The notes under the pieces were generated by a model that was not told the origin of the DNA, ran no database searches, and was given only the letters and a program-made list of their open reading frames with translations. From NCBI GenBank assembly GCA_020744225.1, contig JAGMWG010000025.1, forward strand, positions 1 through 64,000: 64,000 nucleotides of DNA, in the 5' to 3' direction. This stretch comes from Paraphoma chrysanthemicola. Taxonomy: Eukaryota; Ascomycota; Dothideomycetes; Pleosporales; Phaeosphaeriaceae. This document shows, one piece after another, positions 45,361-57,086 of this stretch (position 1 is the first letter of the stretch; every line of letters starts with the position of its first letter). The position numbers and the translations under genes were made by a program.

Positions 45361-46811
45361 ATGGCCGGTGAAAGCTCCAAGACCAAGGCCAGCGGCACAG
45401 GCAAGCTGCCTGCCCTTGATCTCGACGGCCACAATCTGCCGCCATCGCCTGCACCAAGCACGCCCCGCAATGGGCGCAAGTATGCCCTCATGACAGAGCT
45501 AGTGTACACGGAAAGCAGCGACCAGTACAATGCCAGCTCTGTCCCCATCTACCAGGTATGTGCTGCATGTGCACCGCCAGACACGGCATGGCTGACCAAA
45601 GCAGTCGGCTACATTCAAGCAGGAGTCGGCCACCGGCGGTGGCGGCGAGTACGACTACACGCGCTCTGGCAACCCAACCCGCACACATCTCGAGCGACAC
45701 TTGGCCAAGATCATGGCCGCAAACCGCGCCCTCGTCGTCTCGTCCGGCATGGGCGCCCTTGACGTCATCACTCGCCTGCTCCGGCCGGGCGACGAGGTGG
45801 TCACCGGCGACGACCTGTATGGTGGCACCAACAGGCTGCTCAAGTACCTCTCGACACATGGCGGCATTATCGTGCACCACGTCGACACGACGAACCCGGA
45901 GAAGGTGCGTGCCGTGGTCAGCAGCAAAACGGCCATGGTGCTGCTCGAGACGCCGACAAATCCCCTCATCAAAATCTGCGACATCCCCGCCATTGCCAGC
46001 ATTGCTCATAGCGCAAACCCCGCAGCCATTGTTGCCGTCGATAACACCATGATGTCACCCATGCTACTCAATCCGCTTGATCTCGGCGCAGATGTCGTCT
46101 ACGAATCAGGGACCAAGTACCTTTCCGGCCACCACGACCTTATGGCCGGTGTCATCGCCGTTAATGATTCAGCACTGGGCGACCGATTGTACTTCACCAT
46201 TAACGCCTCAGGATGTGGTCTTTCGCCGTTCGACTCCTGGTTGCTCCTGCGCGGTGTCAAGACTCTAGGCGTCCGCATGGAAAAACAGCAAGCCAACGCT
46301 ATGCGAATTGCACAGTTCCTCGAGTCGCACGGCTTCAAAGTGCGCTATCCCGGCCTCAAATCACACCCGCAGTACGAATTGCACTGGAGTATGGCACGTG
46401 GTGCAGGTGCAGTCCTTTCGTTCGAGACGGGCGATGTTGGCGTCAGTGAAAGGATTGTTGAGAGCGCACGACTATGGGCGATTAGCGTCAGCTTTGGTTG
46501 CGTAAACAGCTTAATTAGCATGCCTTGTCGAATGAGCCATGCCAGCATCGACGAGAAGACGAGGAGGGAGCGCAACATGCCAGAAGACATCATTCGACTG
46601 TGTGTTGGCATTGAAGACCCCGAAGATCTGGTGGACGATTTGAGTCGCGCTGTAAGTCATGCTGTATGTCGCGCACCGCCCACTCGTACTGACGTATTCG
46701 CAGCTTGTCCAAGCCGGTGCCGTAAACATTACTCCAGACGGATTCCGTGCGCTAGGTGTTGAGGGGTCTTCCATTGAGACGTCAGATGCTGCCACCGCAG
46801 AGGCCCAGTAG
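45361..46811 (+). CDS. metG: Cystathionine beta-lyase
   Basis: A PLP enzyme of methionine biosynthesis that splits cystathionine to homocysteine, pyruvate and ammonia. Exons are 45361-45555, 45605-46651 and 46704-46811, all phase 0, giving 449 aa. Cys/Met-metabolism family landmarks are YDYTRSGNPTRTHLERHLA, SSGMGALDVITRLLRPGDEV, LLETPTNPLIKICDI, VDNTMMSPMLLNPLDLGADV and the PLP-lysine motif SGTKYLSGHHD. The C-terminal domain is PCRMSHASI followed by RLCVGIEDPEDLVDDL. These features favour beta-lyase (fungal Str3/MetG type) over cystathionine gamma-lyase. The start lies in a strong context (ACCATGG). Confidence 0.93.
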
Positions 46812-47717
46812 ATGGAGACCCGGGATTTTCAAGTCACCGCTGTCCTGCCCCGTCACAGCAGGTTAACGTGATCCTACATTTTCGTTGTCAGGGAACAAGA
46901 TGTTTCGATTCGCAACTCTCTCTGACCCAGTCACCTCTGTCACTGCCATGAGATAGCAGTGTTAACGTGATACTTATCCGCTTATCTTGGTTGTTCGTTG
47001 GATGGGAGACCGACGGTTTATCGAATTGTTACAGCGTCGGGGGGACGTACGCATAAAAACCTCCATTGTTGCAATCCATTCACATTATCATGAGTCCGAC
47101 CATGTGATTTTTATTGTGGTATATGCTTTGGTCCGAGCGCCCTACCTCACAGGCCTTCCCCTAATTTACAAGAAATGTTACTGGAAAGCGTGTGTGGCCT
47201 CGCATCGATGTAAAGACGACAAGGGCCGAGTTCGCACTCCTCGGGCGGAGCGCCAAGCATGACGACAAGGTACTTTTCGCCGTCCGGTGATCTGTTTTGG
47301 CCATGGGCCTAGACATGGTCATGCTACCTCTACTTACGAAGCATATCCGAAGAGAGTCAAAGAATCTCAAGGCATGCTCATTGCCAATTCTTATCCTAAT
47401 CTCTCGTGTGAAAGTCCCATACGATCCGCACGTCGGTCAAATTCTAGCGCGTTAACACCGAACATACCCGAGGTTCGGACTCCCCATCACCTCAACATCT
47501 GCTGGATATCACAAGTCAGTCCCTGTTACCTCGTTATTCATTCGCCGTACCGTTCATGGAAAACTCGAAATAGAGTCTAGCGAATCTGGCCTAGTAAGCT
47601 TAGCTTGGCTGGGAAGGAAGCTTTGAGTTGATAGTCAACGATCGATCTGCCCGGCGTGATCCGGCTCGGACCACAACGATTGACCCTTTGAACATATTGA
47701 GCGAAGAAGCAGAACTT
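46812..47717. other. Intergenic
   Basis: 0.9 kb. A short 5S-rRNA-like phrase near 46,990-47,020 was considered and rejected. No gene seen. Confidence 0.5.
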
Positions 47718-48674
47718 ATGTCGCCATTCCTAGAGTTACCCCGCGAACTGCGAGATATGATATACATGGCTGTTATCACATGGGAACGTCTACGGCCAAC
47801 ACTCGATGACACCTATGGGTGGCCTAACACCTGGAATCTTCAAAGCGGGCACCGAGGCGAGGACGGATGCGTGTTTGCTAAGAAGGGGGCACCCAGCACG
47901 TGTGCGAACATGCTTGCAGTCAACCGGCAAGTCAACGCGGAACTAGCGCAAGCTGTGAATCGCGCGAGGAGAGCAGGATTGTTGACGGCAAAGTTGGATT
48001 GCGTGGCTCGCAATGGGGAAACGTTTTACTTCACCTGGTTGGCAGTGCCGATCGTCTCCAGGACAAATCCATCGAAGATCAGGGCGAGGAACAGGTCCAC
48101 GTCGCATTGGGCCCCAAAAGTACCTGCATTCCACAGATTGCTTACAACGTCTTGTCGGGAACCAGCAACGGGCGAAGCAAGCACGCGTATCGAACAACTT
48201 CGCATCGACGTCCGAATATTCGACAATGATCTGGCAAAGCAGACGCGCCTCAGGAGTCCACCAGTGCAAGCAAGCTGGGCCATTTGCGCAGCATTGAAAA
48301 GACTATGCGAAAATGCAAACGATCATGAGCTACGCTCTACACAGTCATGTCCCAGTAATGTCATCATTGGTACATTGGTTCTGAACATTATTCCGCCGGT
48401 TGTTCCGCCAACGTTGCCTACAGATCTCCGAGAATCTGCGCAGCTGGAAGCTGCAAGTCTCCCTCAAGCTGTAGCGCGCGAGGTTGTGGATGTGTGGAAC
48501 AAGCTATGGGCTGGAGATTCTTTCAAGGCAAGACAATACCGTCTCCTCCTCGAGAAGATCATGAAGGTGAGGATATGTATAGATGGAGTTCTGGTCAGAG
48601 AGAGGGAACTGAAGCTGGAGCTGGAGAGAGGGCAGGCGGAGAGGCGGAGAATTGCTATGAGGGTCGGATGGTAG
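47718..48674 (+). CDS. F-box-like (2EXR-type) hypothetical protein
   Basis: 318 aa from the first ATG of the frame; the frame is open upstream to 47628 without an ATG, so a 5' exon is possible. It opens with SPFLELPRELRDMIYMAVI, the LPxELRxxIY signature of a family greatly expanded in Dothideomycetes and related to F-boxes. The middle has ANMLAVNRQVNAEL, typical of the same family. The C-terminus is a Glu/Arg-rich helix (LLLEKIMKVRICIDG then VRERELKLELERGQAERRR). No catalytic residues are evident. A role in protein-protein interaction is inferred. Confidence 0.78.
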   Translation: MSPFLELPRELRDMIYMAVITWERLRPTLDDTYGWPNTWNLQSGHRGEDGCVFAKKGAPSTCANMLAVNRQVNAELAQAVNRARRAGLLTAKLDCVARNGETFYFTWLAVPIVSRTNPSKIRARNRSTSHWAPKVPAFHRLLTTSCREPATGEASTRIEQLRIDVRIFDNDLAKQTRLRSPPVQASWAICAALKRLCENANDHELRSTQSCPSNVIIGTLVLNIIPPVVPPTLPTDLRESAQLEAASLPQAVAREVVDVWNKLWAGDSFKARQYRLLLEKIMKVRICIDGVLVRERELKLELERGQAERRRIAMRVGW

Positions 48675-49803
48675 ATGCTCTGAAAGAGCCACGATTACAT
48701 ATAGTAGAAACACATATGGCAGTAGAGTTGAACTCACGGTGAAGCACGATGCGACTGTCGTTCTACCTTCTTTATCGGTGTCTGCAGCTGTGCATGCATT
48801 CTCAACACGCATTGCCACCGCTTTCACGCGGCCGGGATGCAGTTCCAGGCCCCGAGATCATCTCCATGATTTTGCACGGGCTCTTCGATCTTCTGTACGA
48901 ATCGTGCTGACGACGGCTGCCCGAAAGTGAGATTGTCGATGTCCAGTACTGCAGGGGAGAGAGCCTATTCGTTGGCGCAACGTCAGGGGTGATGCTAAAA
49001 GCGACGGTGTCGGCTCGGCACGTACATGCTTGTCTCGCGCACCCATCGAGCCAGACACTTTTCCGCATTCCTGAGACCGAAGCGCCGCCGATCCCCTGGT
49101 TATGCATGAGAAGTCTCCAACGAGCGGTGCAGCTTGTTGGATTGCGCCTGGCGCTGTCAGGATAAATGACGGGGCTGCACATCTAAAGAGATCAAAGCGG
49201 CAAGTGGGCTCATCGGAGCCAAAGGACCTTGGAGCCATCACTTGCAGGTCTTGTCAGCACGCGTGTCGCACAATTCATTTCTGGCGTGCATCAACGGTCT
49301 TGGCATGCCATAATACGTTTCATGAAACAGGCCTCCACCTCAGGCCCTTGCTGCTTCAGGTGGGCGCCCCCGTCGTCATCCGCGCCAATGCTTCAGCGTC
49401 TCCACTCTCGATTGGCTAGACCTTGATGCTGGCTTCAGGGGCAGCCATTTCACCAAACGGTGAAGCGGCCCCTGCATACGTTTTTTTCTTCTGTCCGACA
49501 CGCGAACCCGGAGCAGGCGTGCGGGAGGCAGTCCCCGTGGGCGATGGCTTGTTGGGGCGCCATGGCATGGCATTTTTGGGTGAGGTCCGCGCGTTCTGTA
49601 TAAGACGGAGTCCTCGTGTTCCTCACAAGGGACCTACTTGATCTGCGTTGGATTGCTTTGTGCACACTCTCTTTTGGTCTTTTTACTGTCCTTTACTCAA
49701 AAGTTCTGCTCCCTGATCTTTGTGTCCTTTTTACACACGCATCATTGTCTTGATCATCTGTACCCTCGCTGTTACTGCTGGGCAGTAGTTGCTTTCTTTC
49801 TTC
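48675..49803. other. Intergenic
   Basis: 1.1 kb. Overlapping open frames on both strands are featureless. Contains the bestrophin promoter, presumably. Confidence 0.5.
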
Positions 49804-51415
49804 ATGACACGCACCGAATCCATCGAAATGGCCGCCTCCGTCGCAACCAGCACCAAAACGCTCAAGCCGAGCGAAATCGAAATTCCTGGCACCAGCAGCA
49901 CAAGGGAGCAACCAGAGTTGCTTTCGCCCCGATCATGGCGACATCGCACCAATACATATCAGCCTCCATCAAGACGGCAGACGAATGGCACCCTGGACGC
50001 TGAAGACTACTTTGTATGCTCTCCCACAAGGCTTGTTGGCCCACGGACTCTACTAATGGGTGCAGGTTGGTCCTCGTGACATGTCCAAGCATTCCAAATG
50101 GCCTTTTTTCATGCGAATGCACGGATCGGTGTTCCCCAAAATGATCCTCCCGCTGACCATCGTCACTCTCTGGTCCACCCTGATTACTTGCATCTCAGAA
50201 TTTCTGCATCCGCTCGCCGTCAGCACTCTTCTACTCACTGTTCTTGGTTTCGTCGTCGGTCTTGCCATCTCCTTCCGGACGAGCACCGCATACGAGCGTT
50301 ACACTGAGGGCCGGAAATACTGGAGTCAGTTGATCTTTGTCAGTCAAAATTTGGCTCGAACCATCTGGATTCACACTTCGGAACGCGAAGGCGATGCTGG
50401 CAAGGAGGATCTTCTGAACAAGCTGTGAGTGATGTACATGTCGAGACCAGCGGATCAATGACTAATTGCTCTACGCTCAGTACTGCATTGAACCTCCTCA
50501 ACGCCTTTGCTTGCTCCGTGAAGCACAGGCTCCGCTTTGAGCCGGGAATCGACTACCCGGACCTGCGCGATCGCGTCGAGTTTCTCGACACCTTTGCGAA
50601 GGCTGCTGAGGTAGATATCCCGAAGCCAGTGGAACCAGGAAAGGCAAAAGCAGTTGGAGAATACCTTGGTGTCACCTTTGCTGAGTCCAATCCTCGCAAG
50701 AGGATTAAGCGGGCCAAGAAGCCGCTCGGTAACTTGTCGCTGGAGATTCTGAATCATCTTTCATGCTATGTCCACAGCATTATCGACAACGAGACTCTTA
50801 AGATTGGCCTGTACCAAAACCAAGCCAGTACGTCGCAGGCACTCTCCCCGTTTGATCGGATGAGCTAACAAACTGGCAGTCACAGGCATTGTCCAGTTGA
50901 ACGAGGCATTGACAGGCATGGACCGTGTCCTTCAGACTCCTCTTCCCATTGCTTACTCGATTGCAATTTCCCAAATCACCTGGGTTTACGTAATGCTGTT
51001 GCCCTTCCAGCTGTGGGATGACTTGCATTGGATCACCATCCCCGGATGTATCTTCGCAGCCTACATCATCATCGGACTCGCCTCTATCGGTCGTGAGATC
51101 GAAAATCCGTTTGGCAATGACGTCAACGACTTGCCGCTTGAAGCGTATTGCGAGGAGCTCGAAATGGACATTGACACCATAACATCTCAGCCCGCGCCGA
51201 CCACACGCGAGTTCATGAGGAGGGACGGAAACATGCCCATCTGGCCGCTGAGCCAGAAGAACTATGAGAGCTGGGCGGGGCGAAGCAAGCAGGATATTCG
51301 CGATGCCTTGATGACCAAGACCAAGGCAGACATGGTGGTGAGGAAGAGCTTCGCCGTGCCGCGGGTGAGTGAGAGCGACGAGAAGCACACGCATACGCTG
51401 CAGCAAGATGCGTAG
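49804..51415 (+). CDS. Bestrophin-like (UPF0187) membrane channel
   Basis: Predicted anion channel of the bestrophin/RFP-TM family, 483 aa. Exons are 49804-50013, 50066-50424, 50481-50827 and 50880-51415, with introns of 52, 56 and 52 nt. After a disordered Ser/Thr N-terminus, family features appear in order: SKWPFFMRMHGSVFPKM, a transmembrane pair (LPLTIVTLWSTLITCI and AVSTLLLTVLGFVVGLAISF), then RTSTAYERYTEGRKYWSQL. Later come MDRVLQTPLPIAYSIAISQ and a second hydrophobic pair ending GREIENPFGNDVNDLPLE. ENPFG and R-x-x-Y-x-R-x-x-E/G are family hallmarks. An in-frame second ATG at 49828 has a better context and may be used. Confidence 0.92.
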
Positions 51416-52265
51416 ATGAGGCCCTTTTTTGTTAAACAGATTGAAGGATGAGCCACGGCGCTGGTTGGCGTACTTTGGGAGGCATAGCGAGGATTATGGC
51501 GCTATCTTGCTTCTTTGGATCCTGTGGACTTCTTCTGGCTATACTACTTTATTGCGGCCATGAGCTGCGCAGTCTTACCCCTCTGCAAAAAATAGACTTG
51601 TACCGAGCTCTTCGCCCCAAAGTTCCTAACTACTCGCCGCGCAGCTAACGGCTCTTCGTTGTCGGGAGACGACGTATTGCGGCGGTGAGGTTTGCACCCG
51701 CATGCAGCACAAAGTCGGGTTGGGTCCTGGACCAATCGGGTGTCACTTGGACCCAATAGGGTGCGAGCATGTTGCTCATTTTAGCCTTTGAGAGCAAGCA
51801 ACAAGGAGAAGCATGTCTGGCAAGCAAGGTCCGCTGGAGGCAGATGCACGCCGGAGTAGTCGCGGCAAGACACTTCGTTCAGATGGGTCATAGCATGTCA
51901 ATTTAGCAAGTCGGCGTTGGCGTCAGCAATATGCACGAAAGATGGTCTTGTGTGAAGGTGGTTGCCAACCCCAAATGACGTCCTCAGCTGAGCAGCGCCC
52001 GAAAGCCGTCAACCCATCCCATGGAATAGTCGCTCATGTGAGCCCAGAGACGAGAGCTCGGCCCGCAGGCTATGCACCCCTCACGCACCCCAGATTTGAT
52101 GTGTGCGCGTCGCATGTCGCCCTTTGGTCCGCTCATTCCTTCTCCACAGTCGAGTTGATGCGTGCCATTGGCAGCCTCAGACCACCTAACGACATGTCTG
52201 CCGCCAGCATATCGCAAGTGCCGGGCGTAGGCACATTGCAGGACACTTTGAGGTTGAATGCAGCC
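51416..52265. other. Intergenic
   Basis: No feature recognised. The open frame of the RS-rich gene extends back to 51942, but that part has a poor coding look. Confidence 0.45.
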
Positions 52266-53042
52266 ATGGCCACCAGCGAGGAGCCAGAAGCTGAAGAGCG
52301 CGGCCGTCTGAAGCGGCGCCGACTGTCGTCGACGTCTCCACGCCGTGCCTCGTCTCCCTCAAGGGGCCACGAGCGCAATAGCGGTTCGCGCTACCGCGAG
52401 CATCATCGAAAGCACCATCGGCCGTCATCGCCAGCATCCAGTGTATCGCCCCCGACTATCAAGCAAAAGAGGATGAGGCGAAGGAGCGATGCTGAGCCGG
52501 ACCACACCTTCCGAGGGCGGGCGAGAAAGCGGAGTCACAGCAGAGGCCGGACCAGCAGTCCGCTGTTGGAGGACGACACTACCTTCATAGACAGGCTGCG
52601 GACACTGAGGAAAAAGAGGAGCCAGCCGCCAAGCCGACACAAGATCGACGAAGAGGATGGAGCGGCGCTGAGGAGGGAGCGGAGCCACCACAAACTCCCC
52701 AGCACGGGTCGGCGGGACTCCAAGGGCGAGGACGCGGAGCAAGCGGATGGCACCGAGCTTCTGGCGCAGAGTGGGCATGCCGACATCCAACAGGAGATGT
52801 GAGTTTCCAGGCGATGGGGGAACGGACATGCACTTGTTGAATATAGCACGTTTAATGGCGGCGTTTGGGCTACAGTATACTTTCACGCTTGCTCGCGCGA
52901 GACGGGCGAGAGAGTACACCAGGTTGTGCCTGCAACTACATATGACCCCTCTTCCTCCCTTCTGCCGTCGCATCCGCGCTGCTCAGCTCAGCGGCGCTCT
53001 CGAAGTTTCCATGGTGGTGCAGTCAAGAGTGAGTGCCCGTAG
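52266..53042 (+). CDS. RS/basic-rich nuclear-type hypothetical protein
   Basis: Best guess model: exons 52266-52798 and 52847-53042, giving 242 aa. The ATG at 52266 has a strong context (GCCATGG) and opens EEPEAEERGRLKRRRLSSTS. A long Arg/Ser/His-rich region follows (PRRASSPSRGHERN, RARKRSHSRGRTSSP), then LLEDDTTFIDRLRTLRKKRSQ and charged residues. The donor GTGAGT at 52799 is perfect and the acceptor ATATAG is acceptable; without splicing the product stops at 52802 after 178 aa. Runs of basic residues suggest nuclear location and RNA or splicing association, but no domain is recognised. The 3' exon is the least certain part. The CHIP gene starts 110 bp downstream on the same strand. Confidence 0.5.
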
Positions 53043-53152
53043 AGGACCCCGCCACGACCCGCCTCGGCCGCCCCTGCCAATCACTTACCACCCACCTCGG
53101 CGCCCTCACTTTGTCGCCAACGCATTCCCTTTGCGTATGCATCGTGGCCGGC

Positions 53153-54088
53153 ATGCCACCTCCGGGCAACGAGTATGCCGCCGAGCAGCTGAAGAATGCG
53201 GGCAACAAGTGCTTCAAGAATGGCGACTATGAAGAGGCTGAGGCGCTGTACTCGCAGGCCATCCAGAAGAACTCGGCCAACCCGCTGCTCTTCACCAACC
53301 GCGCCAACGCGCGTCTCAAGCTCGAGAAATGGGAGGGCGTCATCGACGACTGCATACGCAGCATCGAGCTGCTCAAGGACAACATGAAGGCCTTCTTCTA
53401 TCTGGGTATGCTCAGTTCCATCTTCTGCGACACACGCCAAATGTCCGCTAACATACTCCCCCCAGCACAGGCACAGCTGAGCATCAACCACCCCAACGAG
53501 GCCCTGTCAAGCGCCCTCATGGCCTACGAGCTCTGCACCACCTCGGCGCAGCAGACGTCAAACGCCGCCACCATCTCCGCCCTGGTCCTCAAGTGCAAGA
53601 AGGCCAAGTGGGACATACGCGAGCGCGAGCGACTTCGGCGGCGCGGCGACTTGCTCTCACATGTCGACGCCATGCTCGAGACGGAATGCAAGCGTGACCT
53701 GGACGAGATTGACGCACGCATTGAGGCTGGGGAGCTTAGCCGGGTAGAGGGGCACGAGGAGAGGAATGAGCGCCAGGCCGAGTTCGCGAAGAAGCGAGAC
53801 GACCTGAGGACAGCCTTTGCCATATCCGACCCTGAGCACCAGCAGAAGCGCGAAGTACCCGACTACCTCGTTGACGGCATCACCTTCGAGATCATGCACG
53901 ACCCCGTCGTCACCAAGAACGGTCGCTCGTACGAGCGTGCAACTCTCATCGAGCATCTGAAGCGGAGTCCAACCGACCCACTGACGCGAGAGACGCTGAC
54001 CATCGGCGACTTGCGGCCCAACATCGCTCTCAAGGAGGCGTGCACAGAGTTTATGGAACAGAACAGCGGTTGGGTATATGAATGGTGA
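53153..54088 (+). CDS. CHIP: CHIP/STUB1-type U-box E3 ubiquitin ligase
   Basis: A co-chaperone ligase that ubiquitinates Hsp70/Hsp90 clients, 291 aa. Exons are 53153-53405 and 53466-54088, with a 60-nt intron in phase 1. Three TPR units occupy about residues 5-115: AEQLKNAGNKCFKNGDYEEA, YSQAIQKNSANPLLFTNRA, and LGxAQAQLSINHPNEA across the junction. A charged helical hairpin follows, then a C-terminal U-box: VPDYLVDGITFEIMHDPVVT, GRSYERATLIEHLKRS, DPLTRETL and LRPNIALKEA. Domain order and length match metazoan CHIP, which is found in many filamentous fungi but absent from budding yeast. The start at 53153 sits just ahead of the first TPR; the frame is open upstream without support. Confidence 0.93.
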   Translation: MPPPGNEYAAEQLKNAGNKCFKNGDYEEAEALYSQAIQKNSANPLLFTNRANARLKLEKWEGVIDDCIRSIELLKDNMKAFFYLGMLSSIFCDTRQMSANILPPAQAQLSINHPNEALSSALMAYELCTTSAQQTSNAATISALVLKCKKAKWDIRERERLRRRGDLLSHVDAMLETECKRDLDEIDARIEAGELSRVEGHEERNERQAEFAKKRDDLRTAFAISDPEHQQKREVPDYLVDGITFEIMHDPVVTKNGRSYERATLIEHLKRSPTDPLTRETLTIGDLRPNIALKEACTEFMEQNSGWVYEW

Positions 54089-54948
54089 GCCAGCTCATTT
54101 GCTTTGGCAAGTCTGTCTGGTAGGTACGCGGGAGATGCAGGCAAGCCAAACAAAGCATGCCGTCTCCGCTGACACTGGCATAGTGAGCTCGGCGAAACCG
54201 ACCAGGACCCGCGATGGGCGCACTTATCGAGCAGCTGAGGCAGCGCCTGTACACATTTACGAGAACCCCGCATTTGCATGGATGGAGTCTTCCTTTGGCG
54301 TATGGATGCATTTGGGATGCATTTGGATGCATTTGAGCAAGCGCCGACTCCCTCTTGATACTATTCAATATACCCCTTCGACTTTTCCCTACTTCCAAGA
54401 CATCTTCAAGGCATCGTCTGACACGCCCGTGATGCAGATTCGAGACTGCGGTTGCGTAGCATCCATGCTCTGCTGACACTGACGTAAGATGCCGAGTCTA
54501 CTCCATGAACCCTGTCAAATTCCTCGCTCCATAGCGGGGACGGCGGGACAACCCCGGTTCCTCGCGCTTAGATGAGCTGTCACTCATGTACTCAAGCTTC
54601 GTACCAGGTAGGTAGTAGAGGCTTATGCGCGGATTTGCCTCCAGCGTTGTGGCTTACCGATCTACGCTGACACTAAAGCACCAAATCCTCACTAGGTGAC
54701 ACATTACTAGTCGTGTACAGCAAATGATCAGACTTGACTTGAGAGATTGTGGGAACGTGAGCATTGCATCGAGGCCTCGTGCAGGGACTAAAGTCCTGCT
54801 CTGCCTTTCTGGGAGCATCTTCCGACCACTCATGAGCTAGATATACGTACGAGGATGACAGGATCCTTTGCCTTGTAAGGTAATCCGGCTGTGTAGATAT
54901 ACTAGGTGTTCGCTGCTGAAATATGTGAAGAGAGAGACATACCACAAC
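54089..54948. other. Intergenic
   Basis: No gene seen. Three copies of GGATGCATTT occur at 54304-54334, in the CHIP 3' flank. Confidence 0.5.
54304..54334 (+). repeat. Triple GGATGCATTT repeat
   Basis: Three 10-bp copies, the first separated from the second by one G. Confidence 0.7.
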
Positions 54949-56659
54949 ATGTCCGAATTAGATGCTTTTGCACCAGCCAGCGACGAGCTCCTGCCGCACA
55001 CGCTATTTAGGCTTGCGAAATTGTTCCCAGACACAACTCATTCTGAATACTTCGGCGACCCGACCAATCTTGCAAATGGATACCGCAAGTGCACATATCA
55101 AGAGCTTGCCAATGCTGTGTATGCGACCGCATGGTGGATTGAGAAGAATATCGGTAAGCCGCGAGTCAATGATGGAAGCGTGACGATGGTTTACTTCGGG
55201 CCGAACGACTTGAGATATGGAATACTGGTTCTGGCAAGCGTTTGCGTCGGGTATAAAGTAGGTATGAGGACACTGACAGTTGGCATTCGTCTGACCAACA
55301 TCGAAGATGCTCTTCCCGTCCCCTCGCTATGGCGCCGAAGCAATCGCTAGATTGATCGATCAAGTAGACGGCAAGATCATGCTATATTCCTACCCCCCTT
55401 CACCGATCATCGCTCAAGTCCTTCAAAAGCGTCCAATGCATAAGCTACAGATACCCTCGCTCGAAGACCTACTGGACGCAGACACTCAGCCATACCCCTT
55501 TCACAAAACTTTCCAACAGCATAAACATGAACCACTAGTCGCCCTCCACACCTCTGGCACAACGGGATTCCCGAAACCAATCCTCTGGACACATGACTGG
55601 GCACGCAGCTTTCTTCAATCGTGCAGCTTACCGGATCCTTCGGAGCACCATCGTTCAGCGGCTCATTTTACCGACAAGAACGTCCGTGTCATGTTTCTCT
55701 TCCCACCTTTCCATGCCTCGGGCATATTGAAGCAGCTCGTGCTCGATACTTGTACTCCTACCGTCTTCATCACGCCTCCGTCTGCGCCCACGCCAGCCGC
55801 CAGTGTGGACGCAATGGCCGATGCGCTCGATTTTCTATGGGCTATGGATAGCAAGATGATGGATATCATCTGCCTTCCGCCACCTCATGCAGAATATCTT
55901 GCAAGTAAACCTGCATTGTTGGACCATGTGAGTGCAAGAGTTAGAAAAGTGGTGTGGTCTGGAGGCGAACTATCTGCTTCAACTGGCCCTGCTTTGGCTG
56001 CGAAGATGCAGCCGCTGAACGAAATGGGCAGCACGGAAATCGGGCTGTGGCCTTCGCTGGAGAAGAATGTGGCTAGTGATGAGAATTGGCAGTATTTGCC
56101 TCTACACCCCGCTCTCAATATCCGACTTGATCCCGTTGCAAAGGATGCTGACGGACAAGAGATATGCGAAGGTGTCATGGTTAGAAATGACGAGAGTGGA
56201 TGGGTCCAACCACTGTTCAAGATCTTCACCGAGGTGAAAGAGAAGTCGCTCGGTGACTTGTTTGTTCGACATCCTGAGCACCCGGAACTCGTAAGACTCG
56301 TGGGTCGAACAGACGACATGCTCAACTTCGGGAGCGAGAAGTTTCACCCCACTGCGATTGAGCAGGAGATCGCTGCACATACAAGTGTTGAAGAAGTCAT
56401 GATGGTGGGGACAAAGAGGCCCAGAAGTGCGCTGATCGTGCGACCAAAAGAGGGTACGATGGTGGACGATGTTTGGGCTGCGGTGGCGAGGGTGAACGAT
56501 AGGCTTCCGGTGTACGCCAGGGTGGAACAAGGGATGCTGCTTATTGTCAAAGAGCCGTTTTTGCTTACGGCAAAGGGTTCCGTACAGAAGAAGGCTATGT
56601 TGGAATTGTACACGAAAGAGCTGGACGACATCTATGGTCGCTCGACATCTACGCCATAG
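54949..56659 (+). CDS. Stand-alone adenylate-forming enzyme (NRPS-like A domain)
   Basis: An AMP-forming carboxylate-activating enzyme of 553 aa. Exons are 54949-55257 and 55307-56659, with a 49-nt intron. Core motifs are A3 LHTSGTTGFPKPILWTH, A5 NEMGSTEIGLWPS, A7/A8 GDLFVRHPEHPELVRLVGRTDDMLNFGSEKF (read in two parts) and A10 LLTAKGSVQKKAML with the catalytic lysine. LFPSPRYGAEAIARLIDQ is typical of fungal NRPS-like adenylate-forming reductases. Those carry a carrier-protein and a reductase domain after the A domain, but here the protein stops after A10. It may act with separate partners, act as a CoA ligase, or be a reduced paralogue. Substrate unknown. The next genes are housekeeping or unrelated, so no cluster is obvious. 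Confidence 0.88.
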
Positions 56660-57086
56660 GTCATTTGATTGGTAGCTCCTGAGGTACAAGCACTATACAT
56701 GTCCGCTCAATTGCTGCTTCGACCCCGCCGGGCATGTCATAGTTGCTGTACGAATAAATTCACGGCGAGGTATAAATGGGTTAATTGACGTCCACAAGAT
56801 TGATATTGCGGAAAGTGACATTCTTGGTGACGCTGAAGCGTAGACCTCGGTATACCACAAGTCGAGTCAGAGGGATGAAACAGTGCCGGTCACAAGCAGC
56901 GTGGAAGTCTGATTCTAGTACATGGCGATGAATTATGGTGTAGTGCGCAACAGTAAAGGACATGGTGCAAGCTAGAGATGGTCATGCCAAGCCCGCGTCA
57001 TTCGCGCAGCGCGGGTTTCGTTTGCAAGCTCCCACAGGTTTGCGCAGCCATTGACAACTTATGGGCTGCACACCACGCTCGCTACT
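56660..57086. other. Intergenic
   Basis: Downstream of the adenylating enzyme and upstream of DHODH. Presumed promoter. Confidence 0.5.

Noticed and set aside
46985..47025. 5S rRNA-like phrase (TTGGATGGGAGACCGAC)
   Set aside because: Only the central phrase resembles 5S rRNA. The flanking arms do not pair and the expected 5' and 3' ends are missing.
51942..52265. N-terminal extension of the RS-rich protein
   Set aside because: The in-frame extension is compositionally unlike the downstream protein, and a much better start context is at 52266.
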